Part shown: positions 51,160-59,172 of the stretch, piece after piece
How positions within the stretch are numbered: the first letter of the stretch is position 1
How the letters are laid out: each line of letters starts with the position of its first letter
Assembly: GCA_029202525.1 (NCBI GenBank)
Contig: CP119325.1
Span: forward strand, 248,001-312,000
Reading direction: 5' to 3'
From: Candidatus Pseudomonas phytovorans
Lineage (GTDB): Bacteria; Pseudomonadota; Gammaproteobacteria; Pseudomonadales; Pseudomonadaceae
DNA: 64,000 nucleotides
Made by a program: the position numbers and the translations under genes
The notes under the pieces: model-generated
Database searches by the model: none
Seen by the model: only the letters and a program-made list of their open reading frames with translations
What the model was told of the DNA's origin: nothing

Positions 51160-51858
51160 ATGCTCGATATCAAGGGATTACTAGTCGTTCGAGGCGAAGG
51201 ATCGCAGGCTCACCGGGTACGGCTGGACGCACTGTGCCTAAAGCCCGGCGAAGTACGTGCGATAACCGGCGAGAGCGGCTGCGGCAAGAGCACACTGCTG
51301 GAGGCCATCGGCCTGCTGCTCAAGCCTGAGCAACTGACGCACTACAGGCTTGGCCCGCAACGCCAGGATGTGGCCAGCCTGCTGGCAAGCGACCAGCAGC
51401 CAGCGTTGGCGGCTTTGCGTTCGCGCGAGCTTGGCTTTGTGCTGCAGAACGGCGGGCTGCTGCCTTTTCTCAGTGTGCGCGACAACATCCTGCTGCCACG
51501 CCGCCTGCTCGGCCTGCCACCTGCCAGCACGGCGGTGGACAAAGCCATCGAGGCACTGCGCCTGGCGCCGCTACTGGGCAAGCTGCCCCAGGCGCTCTCC
51601 ATAGGCGAGCGCCAGCGGGTGGCCTGCGTGCGTGCCATCGCCCATGAACCGCGGGTGCTGTTGGCCGACGAGCCCACCGCCGCACTCGACCCGCACAATG
51701 CAGAACGTCTGTTCGAACTGCTGCTGCAGCTGGTGGCGGAGCTAGGGCTGAGCGCCTTGGTCGTGTCGCACGACTGGGCACTGGTCGAACGCTTTGGCCT
51801 GCCGCGCCTGGCTGCCATCAACGGTCAAGGGGAAACACGCTTTGAACCCGTGGCATAA
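51160..51858 (+). CDS. LolD/TagT-like ABC transporter ATP-binding protein
   Basis: A 232-residue ATPase of the LolD/MacB/FtsE group. Walker A is GESGCGKST, Q-loop VLQNGGLLPF, Walker B VLLADEPTAALDP and H-loop VSHDW. The signature is altered: LSIGERQRV rather than LSGGERQRV. No binding protein is encoded nearby, and the partner permease has FtsX/LolC topology. This suggests a mechanotransmission role rather than import, as proposed for TagTS. It starts seven bases after the vWA gene. Confidence 0.83.
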   Translation: MLDIKGLLVVRGEGSQAHRVRLDALCLKPGEVRAITGESGCGKSTLLEAIGLLLKPEQLTHYRLGPQRQDVASLLASDQQPALAALRSRELGFVLQNGGLLPFLSVRDNILLPRRLLGLPPASTAVDKAIEALRLAPLLGKLPQALSIGERQRVACVRAIAHEPRVLLADEPTAALDPHNAERLFELLLQLVAELGLSALVVSHDWALVERFGLPRLAAINGQGETRFEPVA

Positions 51859-53065
51859 GCGCCTGGCGCTGCTGGCCCGATTGTCCCTGGCCGATCTCTG
51901 GCACGACCGTAATGTTTCCTTGTGCATGGCGGCCTCGCTGGTCGCCGTCATTGCGCCCCTGTTGTTGCTGTTCGGCCTCAAGCACGGGGTAGTCAGCCAA
52001 TTGCAACAGGAACTGCTCAGCGACCCCCGCAACCTTGAAGTCAAAATGCTCAGCAGCGGCCATTTCGACCAAGCCTGGTTGCAGCGGTTGCAGGCACGCC
52101 CGGAGGTGGGCTTCGCGATCGGTCAGACCCGCTCCTTGAACACCCAGGCCGACCTGCTGGGCGCACACGGCCGCTTCGCTGACAACGTCGAGGTGATTCC
52201 TACTCGTGCCGGCGATCCGCTGTTGGCGACAGACCTGAGCGAGCTGGCACCCGACCAGCTGATTCTCAGCGAACGTGCCGCTCAACGCCTTGAAGCCAAG
52301 GTCGGTGACACCCTGCGCTTGCGCGTTGCCCGACGCCTGAACGAAGTCAACGAGCGTGGCGAGCGCGCACTGCAGGTACGTGCCATCGTCAGCTCGGTGC
52401 GCTTCGCCCGCCCTGCAGCCTTTGTCAGCCCCGAGCTACTGATGGAGCTGGAGCACTATCGCGATGGTTATCTGGTCGCCAGCCTTGGAGCAAGCAGTGG
52501 TCAGGCCCTTGATACCCTGAGCGTCGGCTACGCACGGGCCCGGGTCTATGCACGGGACATCGACAGCGTGGCACCGCTGGAGCAATGGCTCAACGAGCAG
52601 CGCATCGAAACCGCCAGCCGCCTGGCGGAGATCAACAGCGTCAAGGCAATCAACCACGTGCTCGGGCTGATTTTCGGCGTTATTGCCGGGGCCGCCCTGA
52701 TCGGCTGCATCGCCTCGCTGGTCGGCGCCTTCCTGGCCAACATCGACCGAAAGCGCCGCCACCTGGCCGTGCTGCGCCTGTTGGGTTTCAGCAGCCCTGC
52801 AGTATCGGCCTACGTCGTGCTTCAAGCACTGGTGCTGAGCCTGGTGGGCTACCTGGGCGGGCTCGGCTGCTACTACCTCGGCAGCCTGCTGTTCGACCGG
52901 TTGCTGGTCAGCAGCCAGGCAACCGGCACCTTCATTTGTCACATCACCGTATGGCACGGCTTGGTCGCCCTGCTGCTGGCCTTGCTGGTTGCCGGCCTGG
53001 TCGCCCTGATCGGCGCCTTGCGTGCCATACGGATACAACCTGCGGAGAGCCTGCGTGAACTCTAA
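51842..53065 (+). CDS. LolC/FtsX-type ABC permease (TagS-like)
   Basis: A 407-residue inner-membrane protein with MacB/FtsX topology. One transmembrane helix (SLCMAASLVAVIAPLLLLFGL) is followed by a periplasmic domain of about 220 residues and three C-terminal helices (LIFGVIAGAALIGCIASLVGAF; YVVLQALVLSLVGYLGGLG; LVALLLALLVAGLVALIGAL). The coupling region is KRRHLAVLRLLGFSSPAVSAYV. The most likely start is TTG 51842, nine bases after AAGGGG and overlapping the ATPase gene by 17 bases. Together with the ATPase it resembles TagST, which signals in the type VI threonine phosphorylation pathway; function here is inferred. Confidence 0.8.
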   Translation: MNPWHKRLALLARLSLADLWHDRNVSLCMAASLVAVIAPLLLLFGLKHGVVSQLQQELLSDPRNLEVKMLSSGHFDQAWLQRLQARPEVGFAIGQTRSLNTQADLLGAHGRFADNVEVIPTRAGDPLLATDLSELAPDQLILSERAAQRLEAKVGDTLRLRVARRLNEVNERGERALQVRAIVSSVRFARPAAFVSPELLMELEHYRDGYLVASLGASSGQALDTLSVGYARARVYARDIDSVAPLEQWLNEQRIETASRLAEINSVKAINHVLGLIFGVIAGAALIGCIASLVGAFLANIDRKRRHLAVLRLLGFSSPAVSAYVVLQALVLSLVGYLGGLGCYYLGSLLFDRLLVSSQATGTFICHITVWHGLVALLLALLVAGLVALIGALRAIRIQPAESLREL

Positions 53066-54605
53066 AGCCTACAGCCACCTGCTTCTGGCGCCACTTGCTC
53101 TCGGCTTTGCGCTGCAAGCAACAGCGGCCACCTGGGAGGAGAAGTACTACAACCCGATGGCCGACGCCGAAGACGTGGTACTGCCCATGCCCTGTGACGG
53201 TGCCATGGTCTTTCGCAAGGTAATGATCCCGGTGGCCGGGCCGCTGGACGACTACCCCATCAACATCGGCCAGGACAGCGCCGAGTGGGGCTATGTCGAG
53301 CAGACACGCCCCGCCTTCATTGCCGGCAGTTTCACCAGTGCCAAAGGTGAGAAGTCGCGCTACTACCTGCTCGCCAAGTACGAGATGAGCCAACTGCAGT
53401 ACAAGGCGTTGATGGACGAAACCTGCCCGACCGCCTCTAACAAGCAGCGCCTGCCGATTGTATCGGTGTCGTGGCTGGACGCCCTGCAGGCCGCCGACAA
53501 GTACAACCGCTGGTTACGTGCCAACGCACCCGACAAGCTGCCCAAGGAAGATGGCGCACAGGGCTTCTTGCGCCTGCCAACCGAAGTGGAGTGGGAATTC
53601 GCCGCACGTGGCGGCTTGCAAGTCAGTACGGCCGAGTTCCGCGATGGCCGCTACCCCATGCCCGAGGGCCTGAATGCCTACGAGTGGTTCGCCGGCGCGC
53701 AGTCTGCCAACGGCCAATTGCAGCTGAGCGGGCTGCTCAAGCCCAACCCGCTGGGCCTGCATGACATGCTCGGCAATGCCAGCGAGATGATGTTCGAGCC
53801 GTTCCGCCTGAACAAGCTTGACCGCCAGCACGGCCAGGCCGGGGGCTATGTGGTGCGCGGTGGCAACTATCTGACCAGCGAAGGCGAACTGCGAACCTCG
53901 CTGCGCCAGGAAGAGCCGTACTACAACGCCGAGGGTGCAGTGGCCAAGAAGACCAACGGCCTGCGCCTGGCCATGGTTTCTCCGACCCTGACCTCGCGCG
54001 ACCGGGTAAAGAACATCGAAAAAAGCTGGAGCAACCTGGGCAGCGATCAACCGGCTGCCGAAAGCAAACAGAAGGGCACCGTCAAGGCGCTGGAAGAGCT
54101 CGCCTCCAACGTGGAAGACGAAGCCCTCAAGAACCAGCTCAAAACCGTCGAGAACCAGCTGCGCGCCAGTAACCAGCAGCAGCAGGAAGCCCGCGACCAG
54201 GCGATCCGCGCCAGCCTCAACCTTGGCGCCTTCCTGTGCACCAAGATGCTCGACGATGGCCAGTACCTGGACTTCCTGCAGAAAAACTACGCCAGCAACT
54301 GCAAGGCCGGCGAAGAAGACCCGACCTGTGGCGTGCGCAAGGTCAAGCTCGAAGAGCAGCAGGAGCGCCTGCACAAGCTCAGCCGCTACTACGCCAGCTC
54401 CCTGGTGGAGTCGGGTTCGCTGTACGGCAAGGACTTGCTCGAAGCCCAGGTTCCGGTGCTGGACGGTTCGTTCAAAGCCAACAAGAACCTCAAGGACCTG
54501 TCGCCCTACCTGCGCACCCACTGGGCCAACCAGATGTCTTTCCTCAAGACCCAGAAGATCGATGCCAACGCATGGCTGAACAGCTGCAAGACCGTCGCAC
54601 ACTGA
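53055..54605 (+). CDS. Periplasmic SUMF1 (FGE-fold) protein, TagR-like
   Basis: A 516-residue secreted protein with a signal peptide ending near LQATAATW. A SUMF1/FGE-type fold spans about 45-320: FLRLPTEVEWEFAARGG, NPLGLHDMLGNASEMMFEPF, GGYVVRGGNYLT and TNGLRLAMV are the usual blocks. The catalytic cysteine pair of true formylglycine-generating enzymes is not seen, so it should be a binding version. The C-terminal 180 residues are coiled-coil-like (LEELASNVEDEALKNQLKTVENQLRASNQQQ). GTG 53055 is used since GGAGAG lies seven bases upstream, and it overlaps the permease gene. In type VI clusters the SUMF1 protein TagR acts with TagQ and PpkA. Confidence 0.83.
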   Translation: MNSKAYSHLLLAPLALGFALQATAATWEEKYYNPMADAEDVVLPMPCDGAMVFRKVMIPVAGPLDDYPINIGQDSAEWGYVEQTRPAFIAGSFTSAKGEKSRYYLLAKYEMSQLQYKALMDETCPTASNKQRLPIVSVSWLDALQAADKYNRWLRANAPDKLPKEDGAQGFLRLPTEVEWEFAARGGLQVSTAEFRDGRYPMPEGLNAYEWFAGAQSANGQLQLSGLLKPNPLGLHDMLGNASEMMFEPFRLNKLDRQHGQAGGYVVRGGNYLTSEGELRTSLRQEEPYYNAEGAVAKKTNGLRLAMVSPTLTSRDRVKNIEKSWSNLGSDQPAAESKQKGTVKALEELASNVEDEALKNQLKTVENQLRASNQQQQEARDQAIRASLNLGAFLCTKMLDDGQYLDFLQKNYASNCKAGEEDPTCGVRKVKLEEQQERLHKLSRYYASSLVESGSLYGKDLLEAQVPVLDGSFKANKNLKDLSPYLRTHWANQMSFLKTQKIDANAWLNSCKTVAH

Positions 54606-54630
54606 CCCAAGAACATCCAGGAGCTACACC

Positions 54631-55365
54631 ATGAACGTCCCTACATCCACCCGTATCAACCCTTGGCTGGGTCTGCTGATGGCTGCTTGCCTGGCCGTTA
54701 CCGGTTGCGCCAATACCGGCAGCTCGCTGACCAGTGGCCAGGGCACGGTCGACCCGCGCCTGACCAGCGGCAACGATGCCAAATTCTTCACCACATCGGG
54801 CTTCCAGGCCTGTGCGATCGCCGCCAGCGCCGGCATTCTTGCCTGTATGTTGTCCAACTCCGGCAACAAGGCCGCCTGTTCGATCATCGCCGGTGTCGGT
54901 GCGTGCGGCGTGGCCATGGGCGCCAACTACTACCTCGACCAGCGCCGGGCGAAATATGCCAATACCTCCGAGCGCCTGAATGCGATGACCACCGAAGTGC
55001 AGGGTGAAACCGCCAAAGTCGCAGCGCGCACCGATACGCTGCAACGCGTCATCAATGACGACAAGCAACAAATAGCCAGCATCCAGCAGAGCATGAAAGC
55101 CAAGAGCCTGGACAAGGCCAAGGCCCAGCAGGACATCGCCAACATCGACCAGAACATCGGCTTGATGCGCAAAGACCTGAGCAACATGAAAACCCGCGTC
55201 AACGAGTACCAGCAGGTGGCCAAGCTTGAACGTGATGGCGGCGCCAGCCAGGCCGAAGTGCAAAAGGTCGAAGCCGAGATTGCCAAGATGAACACCAAGG
55301 TCGCATCGCTGCAGCAGGAGGTCGATGGCCTCTACAGCCAGCGTTCGGCAATCACCCTGGGCTGA
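54631..55365 (+). CDS. Lipoprotein with coiled coil (TagQ position)
   Basis: A 244-residue lipoprotein with the lipobox VTGC (Cys at about 24) after a hydrophobic signal. The residue after Cys is Ala, so outer-membrane sorting is expected. A Gly/Ala/Cys-rich hydrophobic stretch (ACAIAASAGILACMLSNSG, ACSIIAGVGACGVAMGANYYLDQRR) resembles a glycine-zipper anchor. The C-terminal 120 residues form a long coiled coil (MTTEVQGETAKVAARTDTLQRVINDDKQQ). Its place after the SUMF1 gene suggests a TagQ-like partner, but sequence kinship with TagQ is not claimed. Confidence 0.78.
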   Translation: MNVPTSTRINPWLGLLMAACLAVTGCANTGSSLTSGQGTVDPRLTSGNDAKFFTTSGFQACAIAASAGILACMLSNSGNKAACSIIAGVGACGVAMGANYYLDQRRAKYANTSERLNAMTTEVQGETAKVAARTDTLQRVINDDKQQIASIQQSMKAKSLDKAKAQQDIANIDQNIGLMRKDLSNMKTRVNEYQQVAKLERDGGASQAEVQKVEAEIAKMNTKVASLQQEVDGLYSQRSAITLG

Positions 55366-55378
55366 AGGAGGGCACCCC

Positions 55379-55882
55379 ATGTTTTTACGTAACTGCCTGT
55401 GCCTGGCACTGCTGGCCAGCCTGGCCGGTTGTGCGACCACGGCCTCACAGTGCAATGCTTCCGACAGCAGCGCCAGCCTGATCGGCAAGCTCAACTGCGA
55501 CTACGGCGGCGGTTATGCCGAAGGTGTGCGCAACAGCGAACAGGAACTGCTCGGCGCCCAGGAGCAGAACCGCCAGTTCAACGAAGTGTACGCACAGTTG
55601 AGTGCACTGCAGGCCTCGACCCGCCAGGACCTGCAAAGCCAGCAGCGTCAGCAGGCCAGCCTGGAAAAGTCGTTGAACGACCTGCTGGGCACGCTCAAGG
55701 CACGCCATGGCAACAAGAGCGATGTGCAAAAGCAGATCGCCGGCCTTGAGCAGCAGCTCAAAGCTAACCAGGCCGCACCCTCGCAAAATGCCAGCAGCGC
55801 CCAGATCGAAGCCCGCAAGCAGAAGCTCGCGGCTCTTCAACAACAGGTCAGCCGCCTTCAGCTGAGCCTGGGTTACGAGTAA
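55379..55882 (+). CDS. Small coiled-coil lipoprotein
   Basis: A 167-residue lipoprotein with lipobox LAGC (Cys at about 18, followed by Ala). The middle is rich in Gln and forms a long coiled coil (ALQASTRQDLQSQQRQQASLEKSLNDLL; KQIAGLEQQLKANQ). Three Cys lie near the N-terminus. The ATG at 55379 follows AAGGAGGGC. It lies 13 bases after the first lipoprotein gene. A hairpin with T-run follows, so the transcript may thin here. Confidence 0.75.
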   Translation: MFLRNCLCLALLASLAGCATTASQCNASDSSASLIGKLNCDYGGGYAEGVRNSEQELLGAQEQNRQFNEVYAQLSALQASTRQDLQSQQRQQASLEKSLNDLLGTLKARHGNKSDVQKQIAGLEQQLKANQAAPSQNASSAQIEARKQKLAALQQQVSRLQLSLGYE

Positions 55883-55890
55883 AACCTCAT

Positions 55891-55916
55891 CGGCAGCTTC
55901 GGCTGCCGTATCTTTT
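55891..55916 (+). terminator. Internal UUCG hairpin, possible attenuator
   Basis: CGGCAGC-TTCG-GCTGCCG followed by TATCTTTT: a 7-bp stem with a UUCG loop and short T-run, between the small lipoprotein gene and the first bitopic vWA gene. It may reduce expression of the last two genes. Confidence 0.6.
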
Positions 55917-55928
55917 CAGGATATCCAC

Positions 55929-57170
55929 ATGCAGCGGGTCACCCGCGACACCAGCCCCGCCAAGGACGACCTGCGGGTGCTCGAACAGGCCATGGCGATC
56001 ATCGTCAGGCATTTTCCCCCGAGCATCGCTCATCTGTTTGCCACCCCACGCAACGGCAAGGATGGCCAGCGCGAATGGTGGTCGGAACTGCAAGGCCAAC
56101 CACACCGGTACCATGACCTCGGCGCCGAGCAACAGGCCGCCTTGCTGCGCCTCTACGACGAGCGCCAGGAAGCCGTGCAACAGCTGGTAAGCAAGCTGGA
56201 AAGCCTGGGGCAGGCCGTTGATGCTGCATTGCTGCGCAAGCTCATCGGGCCTGCCGAGCTGAACAACCTGTACAGCATCAACGGCCAACCGCTGGTCGTG
56301 CGCTGGGCCGAACCTGCCCCGGTCAAGCCTTCGCCCGCCCCGCCACCGCCCCGCCCCGCGCCAGTGGTGCGTCGGCGCTGGGTCTGGCTGCCGTGGTTCT
56401 TGTTGCCACTGCTCGGCCTGCTGTTGCTGGCCCTGGCCTTGTGGTTCGGCTGGCCCTACCTGCAGCATTGGCTTGGCACCCGCCCCGCCACGCCCTACGC
56501 CTGCGTGAAGGACACCCGCGTACAACCACCCGAGTTTTCCGTGGTGCTCGACACCTCGGGCTCAATGCAACTCAACGTCGCCACTACCCTTGAAGACGAG
56601 CAATGGTTCTTCCAGAACATCAACAGCGACCCGAACATCGATCAGCAGCGTGTCGCGCGCCTTACCCAGGCCCCCGTACGGATGGACGTGGCCAAGAGCA
56701 GCCTGACCCACCTGATCAACGACCTGCACCCGGCGGTGGACATGCGCGTGGTGACCTTCGATGGCTGCCGCGCGCCGCTGGACCACGGCGTGTTCTCTCT
56801 GGCCCAGCGCCCGGCACTGATCAACGGTATCCAGGCACTGGTGCCAGACGATGGCACCGCCCTGGCAGCCAGCCTTGATGTGGCGGCCAAGACCATGAAC
56901 GGGCGCGACCGCGATGGGGTGATCCTGATGTTCATCGACGGTGCCGACGGCTGTGACCAGGACGTTTGTGCAGTAGCGCAGCGGATTGCCCGCGAGCAGC
57001 CGCGGTTACGCGTCAACCTGATCGACATCAGCAACAGCAACCTGGCCAGCTGTGTCGCCCAGAGCACGGGTGGGAGCATCTATTCCGCCAGCGATGCGGT
57101 GCAGGTTGCCGCAGCCATCAAGCTTGCCAGCCAGGAAGTCTCCAGCTCAGCCGATTGCAACCAGGACTAA
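55929..57170 (+). CDS. Bitopic von Willebrand A protein 1 of the srf cluster
   Basis: A 413-residue membrane protein. A cytoplasmic N-domain (1-130; HFPPSIAHLFATPRNG, REWWSELQGQP, NLYSINGQPLVVRWAEP) is followed by a Pro-rich linker, one transmembrane helix (about 150-175) and a periplasmic vWA domain. The MIDAS is complete: LDTSGSM (about 207-212) and LMFIDGADGC. Six Cys sit in the periplasmic part. The N-domain ends with a motif like that of SrfA (LYSINGQPLVVRW against VYLVDGRPVLTFW). A paralogue follows two bases later. Confidence 0.8.
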   Translation: MQRVTRDTSPAKDDLRVLEQAMAIIVRHFPPSIAHLFATPRNGKDGQREWWSELQGQPHRYHDLGAEQQAALLRLYDERQEAVQQLVSKLESLGQAVDAALLRKLIGPAELNNLYSINGQPLVVRWAEPAPVKPSPAPPPPRPAPVVRRRWVWLPWFLLPLLGLLLLALALWFGWPYLQHWLGTRPATPYACVKDTRVQPPEFSVVLDTSGSMQLNVATTLEDEQWFFQNINSDPNIDQQRVARLTQAPVRMDVAKSSLTHLINDLHPAVDMRVVTFDGCRAPLDHGVFSLAQRPALINGIQALVPDDGTALAASLDVAAKTMNGRDRDGVILMFIDGADGCDQDVCAVAQRIAREQPRLRVNLIDISNSNLASCVAQSTGGSIYSASDAVQVAAAIKLASQEVSSSADCNQD

Positions 57171-57172
57171 CC

Positions 57173-58465
57173 ATGCAAAGGGTAAACCGCGACACCCACG
57201 CCAGCCAGGATGCTGCCAGCGCGCTCGAACTCAGGGTGGCGTTGATCCGCCAGCACTTTCCGCCGGGCATCGCTCACCTGTACGCAATACCCAGACAGGG
57301 CCGCGACGGGGTGCTGGAATGGTGGTCTGAACTGGAGGGGCAACCGCTTCTGTATGCCACGCTCGGCCGAGAGCAGCAGGCTGCCTTGCTCAAACGCTAT
57401 GAAGAGCGCCAGTCAGCCGTCAGCCAGTTGGCAGATGAGCTGCAACGGCGCGGCCAGGTACCCGCAGCCGAGGCGTTACGCACGCTCATCGGCCAACCGG
57501 ACCTGGCCAACCTGTACAGCATCAACGACGAACCTCTGGTGATTCGCTGGGGGCAGCCTGCACCTCTCGCTGCGCCGCCAACCGTGCCCGCGCCTCCCTT
57601 ACCGCGACAGCCCGCGCCGGCCAAGCCAAAACCAGCACCACCCCCCAAGCCCGCCCAGACCCGAACCGTGGTGATGACCGAGCGCCGCCGCCTGCGCCTG
57701 TGGCCCTGGATGCTGTTTGGCTTGTTACTGCTCCTGCTCTACTGGCTGTACAGCAGCTGGCCTGTGCTGTACCAGCGCTGGCAAGGCTACACGCAGACCG
57801 CGATCTGTACGCCGGGGGGCGCGTTCCAGGCCTCGGAATTTGCGGTAGTGCTGGACACTTCGGGTTCCATGGACCAGCGCATCAGGGTGAAAAAAGAAGC
57901 TGACCCTTGGTACATCGGCTTGCTGGCCCGCATTCCCTACGTCGATGAGCTGCTGGCCAACAACCAGCCGCAACGGCTCACCCGTATGGACGTGGCGAAA
58001 AGCTCGCTGAGCACCGTCATCGCCGACCTCGACAAAACCGTGAACATGCGCCTGGTGACCTTTGACGGTTGCCGCAGCCCGGTGGATCACGGCGTCTTCG
58101 GGCAAGACCAGCGCGCAGACCTGGTCAAACGTGTGGCCGACCTGAAAGCACGTGGCGGGACCGGGTTGGGGATAAGCCTGCAAGCCGCCGCCAGCAAGAT
58201 GAACGGACGCGATCAGGATGGCGTGATCGTGATGTTCGTGGATGGCCGGGACAGTTGCGGCACCAGCGTGTGCAGCGTGTCGGAGCAGATCGCCAAAAAC
58301 CAGCCACGCCTGCGCATCAACGTGGTCAATATCAGCGCCAGCACCGGCTCCAACTGCGCAGCCAGCAACACCGGCGGGCGGGTGTATACCGCCAACGATG
58401 CAGCCGCTGTGGCGGCGGCACTCAAGGAAGCGAGCCAGGAGGTGGCCGCAGGCGGTTGCCTATAG
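57173..58465 (+). CDS. Bitopic von Willebrand A protein 2 of the srf cluster (paralogue)
   Basis: A 430-residue paralogue of the preceding protein with the same order: N-domain (HFPPGIAHLYAIPRQG, LEWWSELEGQP, NLYSINDEPLVIRWGQP), Pro/Lys linker, transmembrane helix (about 177-198; WPWMLFGLLLLLLYWLY) and periplasmic vWA domain with LDTSGSM (about 228) and VMFVDGRDSC. The Cys pattern of the vWA part is kept. An extra loop after the MIDAS (RIRVKKEADPWYIGLLARIPYVDELL) differs from protein 1. The start ATG 57173 lies two bases after the previous stop. It is the last gene of the cluster. Confidence 0.8.
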   Translation: MQRVNRDTHASQDAASALELRVALIRQHFPPGIAHLYAIPRQGRDGVLEWWSELEGQPLLYATLGREQQAALLKRYEERQSAVSQLADELQRRGQVPAAEALRTLIGQPDLANLYSINDEPLVIRWGQPAPLAAPPTVPAPPLPRQPAPAKPKPAPPPKPAQTRTVVMTERRRLRLWPWMLFGLLLLLLYWLYSSWPVLYQRWQGYTQTAICTPGGAFQASEFAVVLDTSGSMDQRIRVKKEADPWYIGLLARIPYVDELLANNQPQRLTRMDVAKSSLSTVIADLDKTVNMRLVTFDGCRSPVDHGVFGQDQRADLVKRVADLKARGGTGLGISLQAAASKMNGRDQDGVIVMFVDGRDSCGTSVCSVSEQIAKNQPRLRINVVNISASTGSNCAASNTGGRVYTANDAAAVAAALKEASQEVAAGGCL

Positions 58466-58480
58466 GAAACACCCAGACTC

Positions 58481-58569
58481 CTGTGGGAGCGGACGGGCCC
58501 GCGAAGAATTCAACGCGGTGTCTGGCACCGGCTGCGCCGGTGTTCGCGGGCACGCCCGCTCCCACATGG
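58481..58569. repeat. Imperfect REP pair after the srf cluster
   Basis: CCTGTGGGAGCGGACGGGCC on the left is a slightly mutated REP unit and TTCGCGGGCACGCCCGCTCC on the right is standard. The small hairpin CACCGGC-TGC-GCCGGTG between them may end transcription of the cluster. The rest of 58466-58728 shows nothing further. Confidence 0.8.
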
Positions 58570-58728
58570 ACCCCGCAAGCCTTCAGAATTCGGGCAAGCC
58601 AGTTGCCCTCGGCAGGCTCATGACGTTTTTCAATGGGCTCCATGCCGTTTCCTGCATTGCCGTGCAGAGCGCCGTGCCGGATGCTTTAGTTACTCCGAGA
58701 CAGCGCTTTTTCACCCGCAGAGGCCCGT

Positions 58729-59166
58729 ATGAAGACCGTCGAACAAATCCTCAAGACCAAGTCCCAGCACCAGACCGTTTACACCATCGGCCCGGATGAC
58801 TCGGTGCTCGACGCCCTGAAAATGCTGGCGGAGAAAAACGTCGGTGCGTTGCCCGTGGTCGAGGGCAACCGGGTGGTGGGTATCGTCAGCGAACGGGACT
58901 ACGCGCGCAAACTGGTGCTCAAGGGGCGCTCTTCCGCCGCCACCCCGGTGCGGGAAATCATGAGTGCGCCCGTGGTGACGGTGCAACCGAAGCAAAAGCT
59001 CGATTTCTGCATGAACCTGATGACCGACCGGCACCTGCGTCACCTGCCGGTGGTCGACGACGGCAAGCTGCTCGGCCTGCTGTCGATCGGCGACCTGGTC
59101 AAGGAAACCATCACCGAACAGGCCAGCCTGATTCAGCAACTGGAGCAGTACATCCGAGGCGAGTGA
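58729..59166 (+). CDS. CBS-domain protein
   Basis: A 145-residue cytoplasmic protein made of a pair of CBS domains (VYTIGPDDSVLDALKMLAEKNVGALPVVEGNRVVGIVSERDYARK and the second in VTVQPKQKLDFCMNLMTDRHLRHLPVVDDGKLLGLLSIGDLVK). Such Bateman modules bind adenine nucleotides or NADH and usually control partner proteins. AGAGG precedes the ATG. It is a single gene. Confidence 0.9.
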   Translation: MKTVEQILKTKSQHQTVYTIGPDDSVLDALKMLAEKNVGALPVVEGNRVVGIVSERDYARKLVLKGRSSAATPVREIMSAPVVTVQPKQKLDFCMNLMTDRHLRHLPVVDDGKLLGLLSIGDLVKETITEQASLIQQLEQYIRGE

Positions 59167-59172
59167 AGCCCC

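Noticed and set aside
53055..54605. True formylglycine-generating (sulfatase-activating) enzyme serving the sulfate-ester genes
   Set aside because: The SUMF1 fold is clear but the catalytic cysteines are not seen, and the gene is embedded in the srf cluster. AtsK and AstA do not use formylglycine.
40826..58465. Type VI secretion cluster
   Set aside because: TagT/S/R-like and PpkA-vWA-like proteins are present, but no sheath, Hcp, VgrG, TssJLM or ClpV gene is in the window, so a secretion apparatus is not claimed.
39593..58728. Genomic island bounded by the tRNA-Arg gene
   Set aside because: No integrase gene and no second copy of the tRNA 3' end (GTTCGAATCCCGCCGAGTGC) is seen near 58.5 kb, and base composition and codon use match the neighbours. 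Recent insertion is not supported.
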